From NCBI GenBank assembly GCA_001598975.1, contig BBXU01003062.1:1-32508 (forward strand): a stretch of DNA of 32,508 bases, written 5' to 3'. Below are positions 1 through 10,980 of the stretch, in pieces. The stretch's first letter is position 1. The number at the start of each line of letters is the position of its first letter. The notes beneath the pieces were generated by a model. The model was not told where the DNA came from. It saw nothing but the letters and a program-made list of their open reading frames with translations, and did not search any database. The translations under genes were made by a program, and so were the position numbers. Source of the stretch: Parachlorella kessleri. Taxonomy: Eukaryota; Chlorophyta; Trebouxiophyceae; Chlorellales; Chlorellaceae.

Positions 1-80
1 GGTGGGGGGGGGAAGGGGGGGGGGGGCGAGCCCGTGACGGTGGCGTGTGTGTGCGGGGCGGGGGGGGGGAGAAAGGTGGT
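1..80. repeat. G-rich low-complexity tract
   Basis: The first 80 bases hold several long G runs mixed with GTGTGTGTG. It is probably intronic or intergenic simple sequence next to gene 1. It could form G-quadruplexes on the plus strand. No coding signal is seen between here and 508. Confidence 0.7.
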
Positions 81-508
81 GTAGCTGGCCAGCATAAGTT
101 GGACAACAGGGTGGCCGGCCCAAGTCGGGTCAGTAACCAGTGATTACTAGGCCTGGTAGAGTTGAGGGTGGCTGTGCCAATTCTGCCCATACACTAGTGA
201 CAAGCCGGTCGGGCTCGTCGTTGGAGAGCAAGCCAGCCTGCCCTAGCGCCCCTGTAAGTGAGTGAGATAGCCTGCCCACCCGAGCCTGTCAGTAGGCTGT
301 CATGCCACCAACCTCCAACCGGGGGGGTTGGCCATCTTGGTCCACGCATCCACCTCAGCGTCGGGCTTACCAGCCGGTGAGCCTTCGTTGCTGTCCACAC
401 ACTGCTCGTCAGTCACCAAGGGCTACTGCCTGACTTCCACCGAAGGCGCCCCACTGGATTGCTGGCGCAGCCACGATGCCCTGGGGAGCGGACAGGCGGC
501 AAGCGCAG

Positions 509-1671
509 CAAGTGAATGCCCGCTGGGCCTCTCGCTATAGAAAGGCCAGCGCACTTGGCAGCAATACAAGCACGAACGGCAGCAGCGCGGGCGGTAGACA
601 TAGCTGGCACAGCCTAGGCGGTGCTAAACGTGGGGCCAGGCAGCTGTCAAGCAGCTCTGGGGCCAGCGAAAGCAGTGATGGCAGGAGCTCCAATGGGCTC
701 ATTGATGCGCAGCATGACTTCAGGGTAGGTGTGGGCCCTGGAAAGGGTTGACAGCAAAACTTGGCTGGCACCCGGTCGTAAACCTGTGCATGTCGTGTGG
801 TGAGAAACGTTGTTTGATGCGGCTGAGAAGCCGGGAGCCCTAAGATTCTCCACGGGTCTGTATTCCTACCAACCCCTGCCACCCTGTCACCCAGGGTCGC
901 TGACCTGGCAGAGTTACATCGTGCTTTGTACATCCCCCATCCAGCAGGGACTCACCTGAACCCAGACGGCGCCCCGAGCCTGCGCCATTGATTCCTCCCC
1001 CCTTGCAAGGATGGCAGGCTTGGCGGGACTGCCTGCCCGCACCCGCCACCATCACTCTACATGTATTCTTGCTTTCAAGGCAGCCCGCATCCTGTATCTG
1101 CCACTGCAGTTCTATGCCAAGGGCCTCTTTGCCAGCCCCTGGGTGACCAACTGGCGGGGGGTCCCCACCCGGGGGCCCCTGGACCAGGCCCGGGGCGTGG
1201 TGTGGGGCCTGGGGACCATCGTGTGCAGCCTGCTGGACTGGCCCATCCGTAACCTGTCAAATGGTGTGTGGGCGGGGGTGTGAAGGGGGGGGGGGGGCGT
1301 GCGTGTGCGTGTCAGCGCTGGTGGTGGTGGTGGTGAGATGCGTGTGGTTTGTATGGGGGGTGGGGGGAAGGGGTGTGGCAACATGGGGCATGGCCTGCTT
1401 CACTGGCCCGTCACAGCCTGTCAAGAGGTGAGGCCTCTACCACAGCTGAGGAAGCGGAACGCCTAGACCTTCTAAAGATCGAGCTTTCCAGCCCACCCGC
1501 TTGTTGTTGCTCCTGCTCCTGCTTGCAGGGCGGTGGCAGTCGCATGTCAGGTGTGTGCCGGCCGCCCCCCTCAGCTACGATGAGCAGCTGGCAAAAGGTC
1601 TGTGGGAAGTCTCCGCTGAGGTGGCAGGCGTGCCCGTCAAGCCTGCTGTCCCTACCAAGCAGCAGCCTTGA
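509..1671 (+). CDS. Unrecognised protein, C-terminal three exons (5' end not resolved)
   Basis: I do not recognise this family. Three plus-strand exons join in frame. Exon 509-724 follows a possible acceptor GCGCAG and ends before GTAGGT in phase 0. Exon 1080-1263 follows TTTCAAG and ends before GTGTGT in phase 1. Exon 1529-1671 follows a pyrimidine-rich acceptor (GCTTGCAG) and ends in TGA at 1669-1671. The first exon is rich in Ser and Gly and basic. The second is the most protein-like, with a Trp-rich, mildly hydrophobic stretch (VVWGLGTIVCSLLDWPI) that might be a membrane-associated helix. The last exon ends in LAKGLWEVSAEVAG and a KQQP terminus. The reading frame runs without stops and the phases agree (0/0, 1/2), which is the main support. 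The first exon is the least certain, and more exons probably lie upstream. Function cannot be stated. Confidence 0.5.
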
Positions 1672-2394
1672 GCAGCACTGGCGACCTGAGCTGCGATGGG
1701 GCCCTCCTTCAGCCCCCCTGGAAGTTGGGATGAGCAGCTAGACCAGTGCTTGCCTTGTGCAGCATCCTCTGCTGGGCAGCTGCTTCAGTAGGTTGGTGCG
1801 TTCGGCAGGCTGCTGGCTGTTTTGGGAAGGCAGCGGAGGGAGTGGAATTTGAGGGTAGGTTGCCGCGAGCCGCAGGGCTGGATGCACGGTGTGCTATGGG
1901 CTTATGTCAGGCGTGTGGCTCGTAATGGGGGCTGGTGCTGGCACGGCTGCCATTGGATCTGGCAGCTCCAGGGTGATGTGGCAGCTCCAGGGTGGCACTA
2001 CTGTGTTCTACACCACCTGCCTACCTGCCTCATGCTGTGCATGATGCTGGGGTACTGTGACACAAGGCACACATATTGGGTTTTCCCTAAACATCATTAT
2101 GGTTGGTACTATACTCAATGCTGTGGTCTTCAGGCAGTGGTTTTGTCACCCCGTTTGCCTGTACGCCTTGCCTGTATGCCATATTGGCTTTTGCGCACTA
2201 CACTTCTTCCTGACATTCGAGTATACTTCCGACATTTTCCATGGAAGTACCGGAGGGCGTATGGCACCTTCCCTGCGATGTCCCTTTGCCTCTTTTATCA
2301 GCCCCCAATGGTGTCATGCATTCATGACTGTCGCTGCTAATTTCTAAAGGGTCCCGCATCCGTTGTTGTCGCATGCTGCTTACGCTCCCTTGCA

Positions 2395-2530
2395 GCTTGT
2401 GAAACCTGGCTGTACTCCTGAGTTTGACTCGGCTGAAAATCGTAACCTCGACACAGAGTGCGGTGACCTTGCACTGAAAATGGCGCAGTCCATGTACAGC
2501 GCATGGATCAATCAGTCACTGACCGTTAAA
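2395..2530 (+). other. Possible N-terminal exon of the augmin subunit 1 gene
   Basis: After the acceptor CTCCCTTGCAG an open frame reads with TPEFDSAENRNL and then DLALKMAQ. Augmin subunit 1 proteins have an N-terminal segment of the form VPxFE followed by a short spacer and a leucine-rich helix, and this resembles it loosely. The donor is not clear: GTACAG near 2492 and GTTAAA near 2525 are both candidates, and neither gives an obvious phase-matched link to the next exon. Low confidence; the end coordinate is approximate. Confidence 0.25.
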
Positions 2531-2927
2531 AGGGGAGCTTGTGCAGCCCTTTCACCCCATGCTGAAGAGCAAGTGCGGCCGAAGGCAGGAGGGCGTGGGG
2601 CAGTATGCAGGCCTAGGCGCCTGAGCAGCCGCTGCTACCCTTGCCAAGTCCTGGTGCGATGGACCAGCCTGAGCAGCCCCCACAGCTGCGGCAGGCGACT
2701 CTTCATGGATGCCCTGGGCAGGGAAGTCTAGGGTTGCTCTGTGAGCTGATGCGTTGAGTTGGGGAGGGAACTCAGCCTGTATCTGCCGCCCGACGCTGGC
2801 TCCCCAGGAACTCAAGCGCGAGCCTGCTCCCACCGTCCACCTCTCCCAGCGCCGGCGCCTCACGTGCTGTCCATGCGGTCGTGGTTGAAAGAAGGAAGGT
2901 CGCCTTGAAAGGTCCCGTCCTGAGCAG

Positions 2928-2938
2928 CATATATATGC
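2928..2938 (+). promoter_or_regulatory. TATA-like element upstream of the augmin ATG
   Basis: The run CATATATATGC lies about 40 bases before the ATG at 2975. It could be the TATA box of a short-leader transcript starting at this ATG. If the gene really has an upstream exon, this would be intron sequence, and the two readings conflict. Confidence 0.3.
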
Positions 2939-2974
2939 AAGGAAGACTTCAAGGATCATTCTGAAACACGCATC

Positions 2975-4486
2975 ATGCAAGGTTCAGCTGGCGAGGCAGC
3001 GCGCCTGCAAGTGCTGAACGCCGTCCAAAATAGCTTATCGGACGCAGCTCAAGACTGTTTGGAAGCCTTAGCCAGCTCGGCACAAGCACTCAGCCTGCGG
3101 GACGTGTCGTCAGGAGCCATGCTGTTGGCCGCCCTGGAGGCTGTATCAGCCGCCCAAGCCGTGGAGGATGAGGAGGTGCACGTCATGGATCGCTGCCTGA
3201 AGGGAGTGTTTATCTCATCTGCCGTCTGTGGAGCACCTCTTTGCAATGCTTCTGGGTTGAGAAGTGGCACTGGCTTGCACTCCGTACGGCACTTCTAGCC
3301 CTACACGGCAGACTTGGTAAGCCCTGACTAGCCTTGTGTGCTATACCTGCAGGCGCGTGCCTATGACCTCATCAAGCAACTGGAAGCGCAGGCTGCGGTT
3401 GTGGCGCAGTTGCTGGAAGGCTTGAGTGCAACACTTGGCGAGGTGGAACAGGCCTCAGTGACAGCAGGTGGGGCATGGTGGGCAAGCCTGCAATGGTGGG
3501 GCAATGTGGAGAGTTGCCACGGGAGAGTTATAAAAGGTTTGGCATGCTTTGAGAGTCGCCGGTTCAGGGCCTGCCAGCACACGTCAGGGGTCTTGCCGCT
3601 CCTTGTGCAAGCTGCCCACCTTCAAATAAACAGTACAGGGGGTTGCCACCTTTATCATGCAAGGGGCGCCCGGGCGGGCACCAGCCAGCACCTCTGGGCA
3701 GTGGGCCTTTTTCTGCATGCCTCTAGGCTGAGGCTGACCAGCACGGGCGGCTGAATAGCTGGCCGGGGTGTTGGGAGTGCTCTGTTACTCGAATTACCAA
3801 CCCCTGCCAGCTGCTGTGGCGACAATGTTCCAGCACGTCAATCGCAGGCGTGGAGGCTGAGACGCACCGCCTGAAGGCACCCGAGGAGCTTGCCAAGGTG
3901 GACAGGTACCGCGCGCAGCAGGCGCAGCATGCGGCACGCCTGGCGGCGCTGGGGTATGATGATACGGTGAGAGGCTCTATTAGACCTGGCATTGGATGCG
4001 CCGGGGATGCGGGGCCACGCATTTCTGGCAGATCCCTCACCAGGGAAGCGTCATTGTCAGAGGCAGGGCAGGCACGCAAGCTTCCTGCACCAGTCGTCAG
4101 TCTGTGGGCAGCAGCAGCTGTCACCACACCAGCGGAAGGCACTTGGCTGGGCAGCGCGCTGCCACGTCCTCTCAAGCCGCACTCACAGCCGCCCACCTGC
4201 CCCACTTACCTGCTATTCCAGGCACGGTTCTCGGCTCCGCAGGCTTGCATTCCTCCACTGCTGTGGCCCCCCCCCCCTTTGTGTGCAGCTTAGTCATGGT
4301 CACCTACGCTCCCTTGGCCACAAGCATGGCCAGCTCACCGCAGAGCTCAAGGCGGCAGAGACAGGTACACAGCGCTTTGCGGGCCTGCCGGCGGACATGG
4401 CGGCAGCCAAGGCGGTGCACCTGGAGAAGCTGCAGGAGCTGGAAAGGCTCAAAGCCAGGCTGGCAGCGGGGCTGGCAGGGCTGTGA
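2975..4486 (+). CDS. HAUS1: Augmin/HAUS complex subunit 1-like protein
   Basis: Four exons join in phase: 2975-3205, 3353-3467, 3848-3966 and 4289-4486 (TGA at 4484-4486), giving about 220 residues. The protein is almost entirely alpha-helical and Ala/Leu/Gln/Glu-rich, fitting a coiled coil. The diagnostic part is the C-terminus. LGYDDT joins across the last intron to LSHGHLRSL, followed by an amphipathic helix, GLPADMAAAKAV and a terminal Lys/Leu helix. This matches the plant and animal subunit 1 pattern of a Gly-Tyr turn, SHxxLV, then LPPDxxLAxxxIE. Augmin binds spindle microtubules and recruits gamma-tubulin to nucleate branch microtubules. Family members are near 280-300 residues, so roughly 70 N-terminal residues are missing from this model. 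They may lie in an upstream exon near 2395, or the protein may truly be short. The gene converges with the mTERF-like gene. The identification rests on pattern memory, not a search. Confidence 0.7.
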
Positions 4487-4890
4487 CTGCTGTCACTGTT
4501 CGGCATGGCATCAGGCAGTGCGAACTAAGAAGAGGTAGGGTGGGGTGGGCTGGACTGGCGTGGCAGGATACAATTGTGCTCTGGGGCGGCCATAATAGGT
4601 CCGTGGGGGTTGAATGACCACTATGCGACCTGCCAGCAGATGATGCAGCAGCCGAGGTGGTACATGTGGGAGTCAGGAGGGTATAAGGAATGGAAGGGCG
4701 TGCCTAGGGCTGTCAGGTTGTGGTGACACTGGCAGCTCGTACAAACTGAAGTGTATTGCCTGGCAGCTGCCAAGGCTTCATGCTGTGAATGTGCTGGGTG
4801 TTTCTAGCTTGCCGTTGAGGAATGTACTGCCAATACAATTTTAGGAGTAGATGTGGCAGAAGCACTAAAACAGCCACTACTTGCCCTAGA

Positions 4891-4895
4891 TTACA
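4891..4895 (-). promoter_or_regulatory. Candidate TGTAA poly(A) signal, mTERF-like gene
   Basis: TGTAA on the minus strand, the usual chlorophyte polyadenylation motif, about 360 bases downstream of the stop at 5256. A five-base motif is expected by chance at this scale, so support is weak. Confidence 0.3.
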
Positions 4896-5164
4896 AAGGA
4901 AAGTGGGGTAAAACATAAATACAGCAGAAGTAGCAAGGTAAGAAAGGCTTACGAGGCATGCAAGGGTGAAGCTAGCGGCTCACACAATAATGCAAGGGGA
5001 TACCCGGGGGGACAATATATGCAAAGAAATGCACAGGGTGTATCACAAAATGACACGACGTAAATGGGCGTATGCATTATCTTCAAAGCTGGGTCTACAG
5101 ACAGATAGGCAGCATGCCGCGCAGGTGTAGAGTCACCCTGCAGCTGAAGTGCAACCATGGGTTG

Positions 5165-5184
5165 GGCAGGCTAGCTGCCTGACA
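5165..5184 (-). repeat. Exact 20-base copy of the last 3' splice site of the mTERF-like gene
   Basis: Positions 5165-5184 are identical to 5381-5400, which spans the acceptor (TGTCAG) and first codons of the last exon of the minus-strand gene. The copy sits past the stop codon, 216 bases away from the original. Confidence 0.85.
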
Positions 5185-5255
5185 ATGGGGGGTTCACATT
5201 TGTCATGAAGGTATACGACCTTTTGGTATACAGTTTGAAAGCGCAACACTCCCCC

Positions 5256-6558
5256 TCACAGGGCAGTGAGCACCCCTTGCTGAACCCCAACGGGCCGCGG
5301 TTGCCGCTCAAACTGCAGTCGGAGGGCTTCGCTGAGGGGCGGCCGCGGCAGGACGAGCAGGTCGAGAACAAGCTGCGGCTGGCAGGCTAGCTGCCTGACA
5401 GCTGTGGAGGTGTCACAGTCGTCAGGGATAGCCCCCCTTGGGCTGCTGAGAGGGCCTGCTGAAGGCCCTCCACATCCAGGAACCAGGGGAAGGTCTCTAC
5501 CAGGCTGCATCGGCACAAGGGACAGGGGGAGACCCAATATGCTAGGTGCCCTACAATCTGCACGGTGGCAAAGCACTTTGCACCTGGGCCTGGTGCCCCA
5601 CCCCCATGGAGCCTCACTTCCAATTCCCCTTGAGAAACTCTGACACACCAGCTCGCTGTACCTGTCAAAGTCTGAGTAGGGCCAGGTGCCACCAGAAATA
5701 GGCTCGCTGCCTTGCCCCTCCAAGCCCAGCAGCCGCCGCAGGTCCCCAGCTGCTGCTGCAACCAAAAGCCGGCTGTCGCCCATGCTGAGCAAGTCGGGGG
5801 CCCGGAACACCATGGTCTGCACGTCGGCTGTTGGGAACAAAAGCCGCAGATGCAGCAGCATGTCTGCCACCGCAGCGACAGTGGAGGTGAGCTGCTCTAG
5901 CTTGGGCATGAGGTGGTGCGTGGCCTGCACTAGGTAAAGACGTATAGAGGGTGGGCCATTATCAGCAAACACAGAGGAAGGCAACAGGTGCTCAACCGAG
6001 CGAAGGCTGCAAGGCAAACAAAGAAGCTTGTGGGATCAGCAAGTGAGCTCAAGGGGTGCATCAGCAACAGTGGGAGCCTAGTGCTAATCTGTTTGCCAAA
6101 GTCCAGCCAACATCGCATTGCGAGCTCTGAGGCAGGGTGAGTCAGCGGACCTGCATTTCGGTAGATACCAGCTGCAGCTCTACAAGCCAGCCATCTATGC
6201 GCGGCAGGAGCCGGCGCAGCTGTTGCAGACTGGCTGCTGCTTGGGAATCGCTTATTCCGAGCCTGTCTGCTAGGGATTCCTGCAAGCAGGGTGTCCTAGA
6301 AAGGGAGCTATGCTCTTCACTGGCAGCCTTCTGAATTTGCCCTTACAAAGGCAAAACAAGGTGCTTCACCTAGAGCTGCTGAAGGAAAGCTAAGAAGCTG
6401 GTAGGCTGCGAGGCTTACGGTTATAGAGGACAACCCTTGAAGCAGGTCGTCATCCCCGCCCAACGCATAAGGGCAGTCCAAGTCGGCTGCTATCTGGTGC
6501 TCCCAGGGAGAAATTTGAGCCCCTGGCGAATAGCTCATACTTGAAGCTGCTCGCCCTC
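5256..6558 (-). CDS. mTERF-like helical repeat protein (5' end unresolved)
   Basis: Four minus-strand exons join in phase. They are 6558-6419 (donor GTAAGC), 6279-6151 (donor GTCCGC), 5924-5662 (donor GTACAG) and 5394-5256 (TGA at 5258-5256). The first begins with two bases of a split codon, so at least one exon is missing upstream. The 222 or so visible residues are helical and Leu-rich. The clearest unit is LLFPTADVQTMVFRAPDLL, followed by a helix ending LRRLLGLE, then a second weaker unit with QLACQPQLVLDLL. Repeats of the form LxxLFPxADVxxMVxRxPxLL are typical of algal mTERF-related proteins, which bind organellar nucleic acid and act in chloroplast or mitochondrial transcription or RNA metabolism. 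Only about two units are visible, so the family call is tentative. Coding status is firmer than function. A region around 6713 contains a possible start (MVDVEDET), but it does not splice in phase. Confidence 0.55.
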
Positions 6559-7839
6559 CTGTAGGTATCGCAGCCTGCCAGAGCGTCTTGCAGGCAAATC
6601 CATGCCTTGTACAAGTTGGGATGAAACGTGGTGACAACCACAGCACAGGCATACCGCTAGAGGTGAGCTATCCTTCGATTTCAGATGCTACTGTTTCGTC
6701 CTCTACATCCACCATGCGTAAGCTTGCGACTGTTAAAGGGATGCAGCACGCCGAGCATGATTTGAACGTACGGAAGGATGGTACTGAAGGATGCAGCAGC
6801 CGACCTCTGCTGCTCCACCTCGGAGGTGTAGGGGTTTGGCGTCCAACACTTTTTGGCACAATGGTAGCAAAGAACCCTTTTGAGCAGTCTCACCAGAATT
6901 GTCCATACCTTTCACGGCTTCAGAGCGTCACTCAGTTGCCCAGATACAATTTTAATTGAGGTATCACACCGACCATATCATGACTTCTCGACCATACACG
7001 GGTGTAGCAAAATACACGGTCGCTGGGCGATCTTAATACACACGAGAGGCACTGCAACATATAGTGACTGAGTACTAGGGTACATGCAACCGTCTTAAAA
7101 ACCAATGCTACTACTTATAGTACACCAAGTGCTGAAGCAGCTCGGCACAGACATGGAGAACGTCAAGGAGCACGCTTCCGCACCACGCAAACAAATATTA
7201 TATGGTGCAAGGGCTGGGCAAGTTCTCCTCCCTTACATGGCATGAATCCAGGGTGTCAGGGGGCCATAGACATATAGCCTCCCATACTACCACATTCGTA
7301 TGCCCTACTGGCTCTCCGAGAGTCCCACCAGCAGGTAGAGGCCCGTCCATACAAGCTGTTCACGAGCATGCCGACACAGTTGCGGGCTATCGCTGGGGTG
7401 AGCCCCTGAAGCCCTGCTGGCTGCGCAGGGAGCCAGTCCACTTGAGCTTCTGGGTAATGCCCTCATACCTGCAGCCAACCAACTGCTATTATAGGAGCAC
7501 ACTCCCTGCAGGGGCTGCGTGGCGTACATTCCTCAACCAAAGCGTCTGGCCCCCAGCTGCCCTTGCTCAAGTGAACACTCGAACGCCTGAGGAGGTGTCA
7601 TCGGCAGCCTCACCAAAGTAGCACGGAGCATCCTCCGCACAGGTGTGTCGTTATGTCTTGACATACACCACTACCAGACGGAATGTGGAGTGCCCAGGAA
7701 TGACCCTCTGCTATGTACCCAGGTCAACGGACCACAGTAAGGTCAGCTCACTCATCACAGAGACAAACAGGGTTATAGTTATGTGGCGCAGTCACCCTGC
7801 CCGGCGCCACAGGGCGGGAACAAACACCCAACCCCAGCC
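6559..7839. other. Region between the mTERF-like and NAD kinase genes
   Basis: Both flanking genes are on the minus strand, so this holds the unresolved 5' end of the mTERF-like gene (roughly 6559-6900) and the NAD kinase 3' UTR. It is noticeably more AT-rich from about 6950 to 7200. The minus strand has TGTAA at 7237-7233, about 600 bases past the NAD kinase stop. No other gene is supported. Confidence 0.5.
7233..7237 (-). promoter_or_regulatory. Candidate TGTAA poly(A) signal, NAD kinase gene
   Basis: Minus-strand TGTAA about 600 bases downstream of the NAD kinase stop. The distance fits long chlorophyte 3' UTRs. Chance occurrence is likely enough that this is only suggestive. Confidence 0.25.
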
Positions 7840-10800
7840 TCACCAGTCCTCGTCCAAGGGGTGCATGTTGATCATGGGCAGCGCATAGTTGGCGGTCTTG
7901 CATACAATGGAGCTGTCACGCAGCATGCGCATCGTGTGCCGCCCATCGAAGGATGCCCTGCAGAAGGATGAAAGGGGGGGTCCTCACAGCAACTACAGCT
8001 GTCATGGGAGCGGAACACCATCCGTCCAACCAGGCACAGCATGCACAGCATGGCTGGGTTGTCATAGGTTGGCCTGCAGAGATTGCTATAGCAGGGGGTG
8101 AGCCGTCAAGTGGCATCTGGTCTAACCGTGCGCAACCAGCAAAAGCAGGGTTGCCAGCAACCCAAATCTAGCCCCCACAGGGAAGCCGCCTCCGCAGCCT
8201 TAAGTGCCACAGTACTGGCTGTCATAAGGAAGGCCCCAAAAGCATGGTGACCTTTCCAATCACCCAACCATAGCACATGGGAGACGAGCAAGCATACTAA
8301 CAACACCCATCCCACAGAGACGGGGCAGGAATCGTACGCAAGTTTCTAGAGCCGTAACCCATGCACCAGGGGGCACAAATAAAGGAAAGTGAAGAATGGC
8401 ATTGTGCCCATTGTGAGCAAGCGCAACTTACCTGGCATGCGACCGAGAGGCTTGCGGCAAGTGCACCTCGATGACTGATGACTCAGGGACGACTAAGGGG
8501 CGGAAGGACAGGGAGTGTGGCGCCACCGGCGTGAGCAGGGTGCATGGCACTGAGGGAGCCACCATGGGGCCCCCTGCACATCAAGCGAGTGTGGGATGCA
8601 GGCTTCTTTGATCTAACGATGGTTGCATAAATGGGATGCATAGTAGATCTCAACTGCTGACCTGCTGCAGTTGGCCAACAACAGGGGATGTACGACGGCT
8701 TCCGCAGAGCCTGCAAGCGTGCCGCTAAGGGACGCTGCTTTCAGGCCCACTTAAACCATGACGCCGGGTTTAAAAAGACGTTCAATTTGAGACACAGGCA
8801 TTCACGGCTGCAGCCCTGAATTTTACAGGCAGGGTGCACCACACTGCATCAACCAGGCCTCTCACCTGCGGACATGCTATACGCAGTTGACCCCGAGGGG
8901 GTAGAGATGATGAGGCCATCAGCCTGCAAGTACCACCCACAGGGCCACCAGGGGCTGGCGTTACTGCTTCAAACTCCCAGCAGAAATACAACCTTGGAGT
9001 TTGCGTCCGGACCCAAACCCCACCAGCAAGCTGGAAGGAAACAGTATCCCACCTTTGCCCCATGCCTCCCGATCGCCTGCCCTGGATTGCACCTGTACTG
9101 TGGTGAGGTGCCGCCCGTCCACAAAGCACTCCAGCACCACCATGGCCGGCGAGGCGCCTCGATCCACCAGCGTCTCGTTCAGCACATGGTGCACCCGCTG
9201 CAGCTGCCCGCCCCTGCAGGGCAGGTAACGGCATCGGTGCTTTGTCGGGTGCATGGTGCACCAGCCTGCAACTGCCTTTCCTAAGAATCCATCACAGACC
9301 CACGTCCGCGAACCTCCAGCCCAAGAGCCCAGTACCTATTTCTACAATGCACCTCATTTCATGTGGCAGGGAAGGCGGGCAACACAAGAGCACAAGCGAC
9401 CCATCAGCAGTAGACACTAGCTAGGGCTGGGGAGAGCAAGCCTGCTCACCAGTGCACTTGACACTGCTTGCGTGACCGGAGCGTAGCAAAGATGGCCTCT
9501 CCCTCCCAGGGAGGCCACAGCAGCCGCGATAACACCGTGCGCGCCTGCAACCGTCAGATGCTGCCTTGTCACTCCGTCCAAATTAAAGACCAGAAAGACG
9601 CCAAGCTCTGCAGGGCTGTCCCCGACCACTGGGGAACTCCCACCTCTAAGTGTAGCCGACTGCACACCAGGCCCTGTACTGTTGGATGCAGCGAGCGTAC
9701 CATGGAGGCATTGAAGGGCGTGAGGAAGCCGAGCGTGCCCATGGCAAAGCTGATGACCGGCGGCAGCGGCAGGTCCTCCACAAACAGCGAGGCCAGGTGA
9801 AGCACGGTGCCGTCGCCTGCATGCCGCATCATGGTCAAATTTTTGAACTCCTTAGTTTTACACTATTCATATGAGCTACGCACCTCTGCCTGCGTGGTTC
9901 ACACCTTACCACACCTCCCAATCTGTGTCCAGGGGTACAAATGAGGCAGGGCAGGGCAGCAGGCCACCAAAAAAGGGTTCAACCAGGGTTCAACCCTCCC
10001 TGTGAATACCATGTCCATCTCAAGCTCATTGCAGGCAATGACAACTAAGTATAGTCCCAATAGGCCACCCACCTCCCAGCGTGATACACAAGTCCACATC
10101 TGTCTCGTAAGGGCTGAAGGCGTCAAACTCGCTGAACTCCGTCTGGTGCACCGGCCGCTCCACGAGCACCCGCAGGTTGTGGTGGCGCAGCCTGGCAAGA
10201 GCACAGGAGGGCATGGCGGATATGCAAAACGTGTGCACGAAGCCAACGAATAGTTGGGCCGCTGACAAGCAAAAGCTATGGATTGCATCTGCCCAGCCAA
10301 GCTATGCCGCTGAAAGGCACAGCATGCATTCATGATTTATGAACAATAACTGGTGCAACACCACTGTCCACTCCACCGACTGCACCAGCCTGAGCTCAGC
10401 AGTGGGCGACAGTGCGGCCTACAGGTCGGCCACAACCTCGCAAAGCCGCCTCCCGCTTCCCACGAACCATGTAGCAATCTCCTTCAGCTTGTGAGAGGCT
10501 GCAAGGTCGCCAGGCTTCTTCACTATGAGCACGCTCTGTGGGTGCCCATTCTCCCACACTAGCCGACAGCGCCGCCGCAGCTTAAGGCCGCTGTTATCGG
10601 CCCAGCCCTGCAAAGGGGTGAAAGCCCACAAGTGCAACTTCAGGTGCGCAACAGCTGTATACCGCAACCGTAGCGCGCCTGGGTTTGGTATAGGACCTCA
10701 ACCAAGTGGCCAGGACCACTGCTTAACCACAGTGCTAGCTCACCACTTTGCATCCCTTAACCAGATCGGACTCGAACTCGTCGGCTGCTGTTGACAGCTT

Positions 10801-10980
10801 GAACTTGCTGGTGTAGCTGATCCCCGCTAACAGCTTTTGGTACTCCCTTTGAAAGTCGCTGCTAGCACTCACTACCTGGGCGGCACCTTGAAACCGTTTC
10901 AGTGAGCACCCCACCCGCCTGAATAAGACTGCACGGTGCATATGAGGTTGGTCTAGGGGCTGTCGGCCTGCCAGGCTCAT
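7840..10980 (-). CDS. NADK: NAD kinase (ATP:NAD 2'-phosphotransferase)
   Basis: Nine minus-strand exons join in perfect phase to 396 residues. They are 10980-10744, 10607-10423, 10191-10073, 9816-9701, 9544-9450, 9213-9093, 8923-8866, 8573-8432 and 7957-7840 (stop 7842-7840). The enzyme phosphorylates NAD to NADP. Family signatures appear in order: VLIVKKP near the start of the kinase core; GGDGT split across an intron at residues 180-184, the catalytic nucleotide-binding motif; [13 protein letters not shown] at about 261-264; TPSGSTAY at 299-306; [10 protein letters not shown] followed by HSLSFRPLV; and SFDGR at 360-364 near the C-terminus. The chosen ATG at 10980 gives an Arg-containing, hydroxylated 40-residue N-terminus that could be a transit peptide. 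An in-frame ATG 13 codons later is also possible. The gene is divergent from the RH5-like helicase, sharing a 597-base upstream region. Calling the organelle from sequence alone is not safe. Confidence 0.93.

Larger units (their letters stand above)
1672..2974. other. Region between gene 1 and the augmin gene
   Basis: About 1.3 kb without a gene I can establish. It should hold the 3' UTR of gene 1 and the start of the augmin gene. It contains a 16-base direct repeat (1960-1975 and 1979-1994, period 19) and a TATA-like run at 2928-2938. One open stretch, 2395 to about 2530, sits after a good acceptor (CTCCCTTGCAG) and may be an upstream augmin exon (listed separately). Nothing else is recognised. 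Confidence 0.5.
4487..5255. other. Convergent intergenic region (augmin gene / mTERF-like gene)
   Basis: About 770 bases that should hold both 3' UTRs. It is less GC-rich than the exons. The minus strand has TGTAA at 4895-4891, about 360 bases past the mTERF-like stop. I find no TGTAA on the plus strand after the augmin stop. A copy of the mTERF-like last acceptor lies at 5165-5184. No gene is seen. Confidence 0.5.

Noticed and set aside
1..80. A telomere or centromere repeat
   Set aside because: The G runs are irregular and lack the TTTAGGG or TTTTAGGG units of plant and algal telomeres.
1822..2340. A 172-codon plus-strand open frame
   Set aside because: It is rich in Trp, Cys and His without any family pattern and has no splice link to gene 1, which already has a stop at 1671. 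It probably reflects chance.
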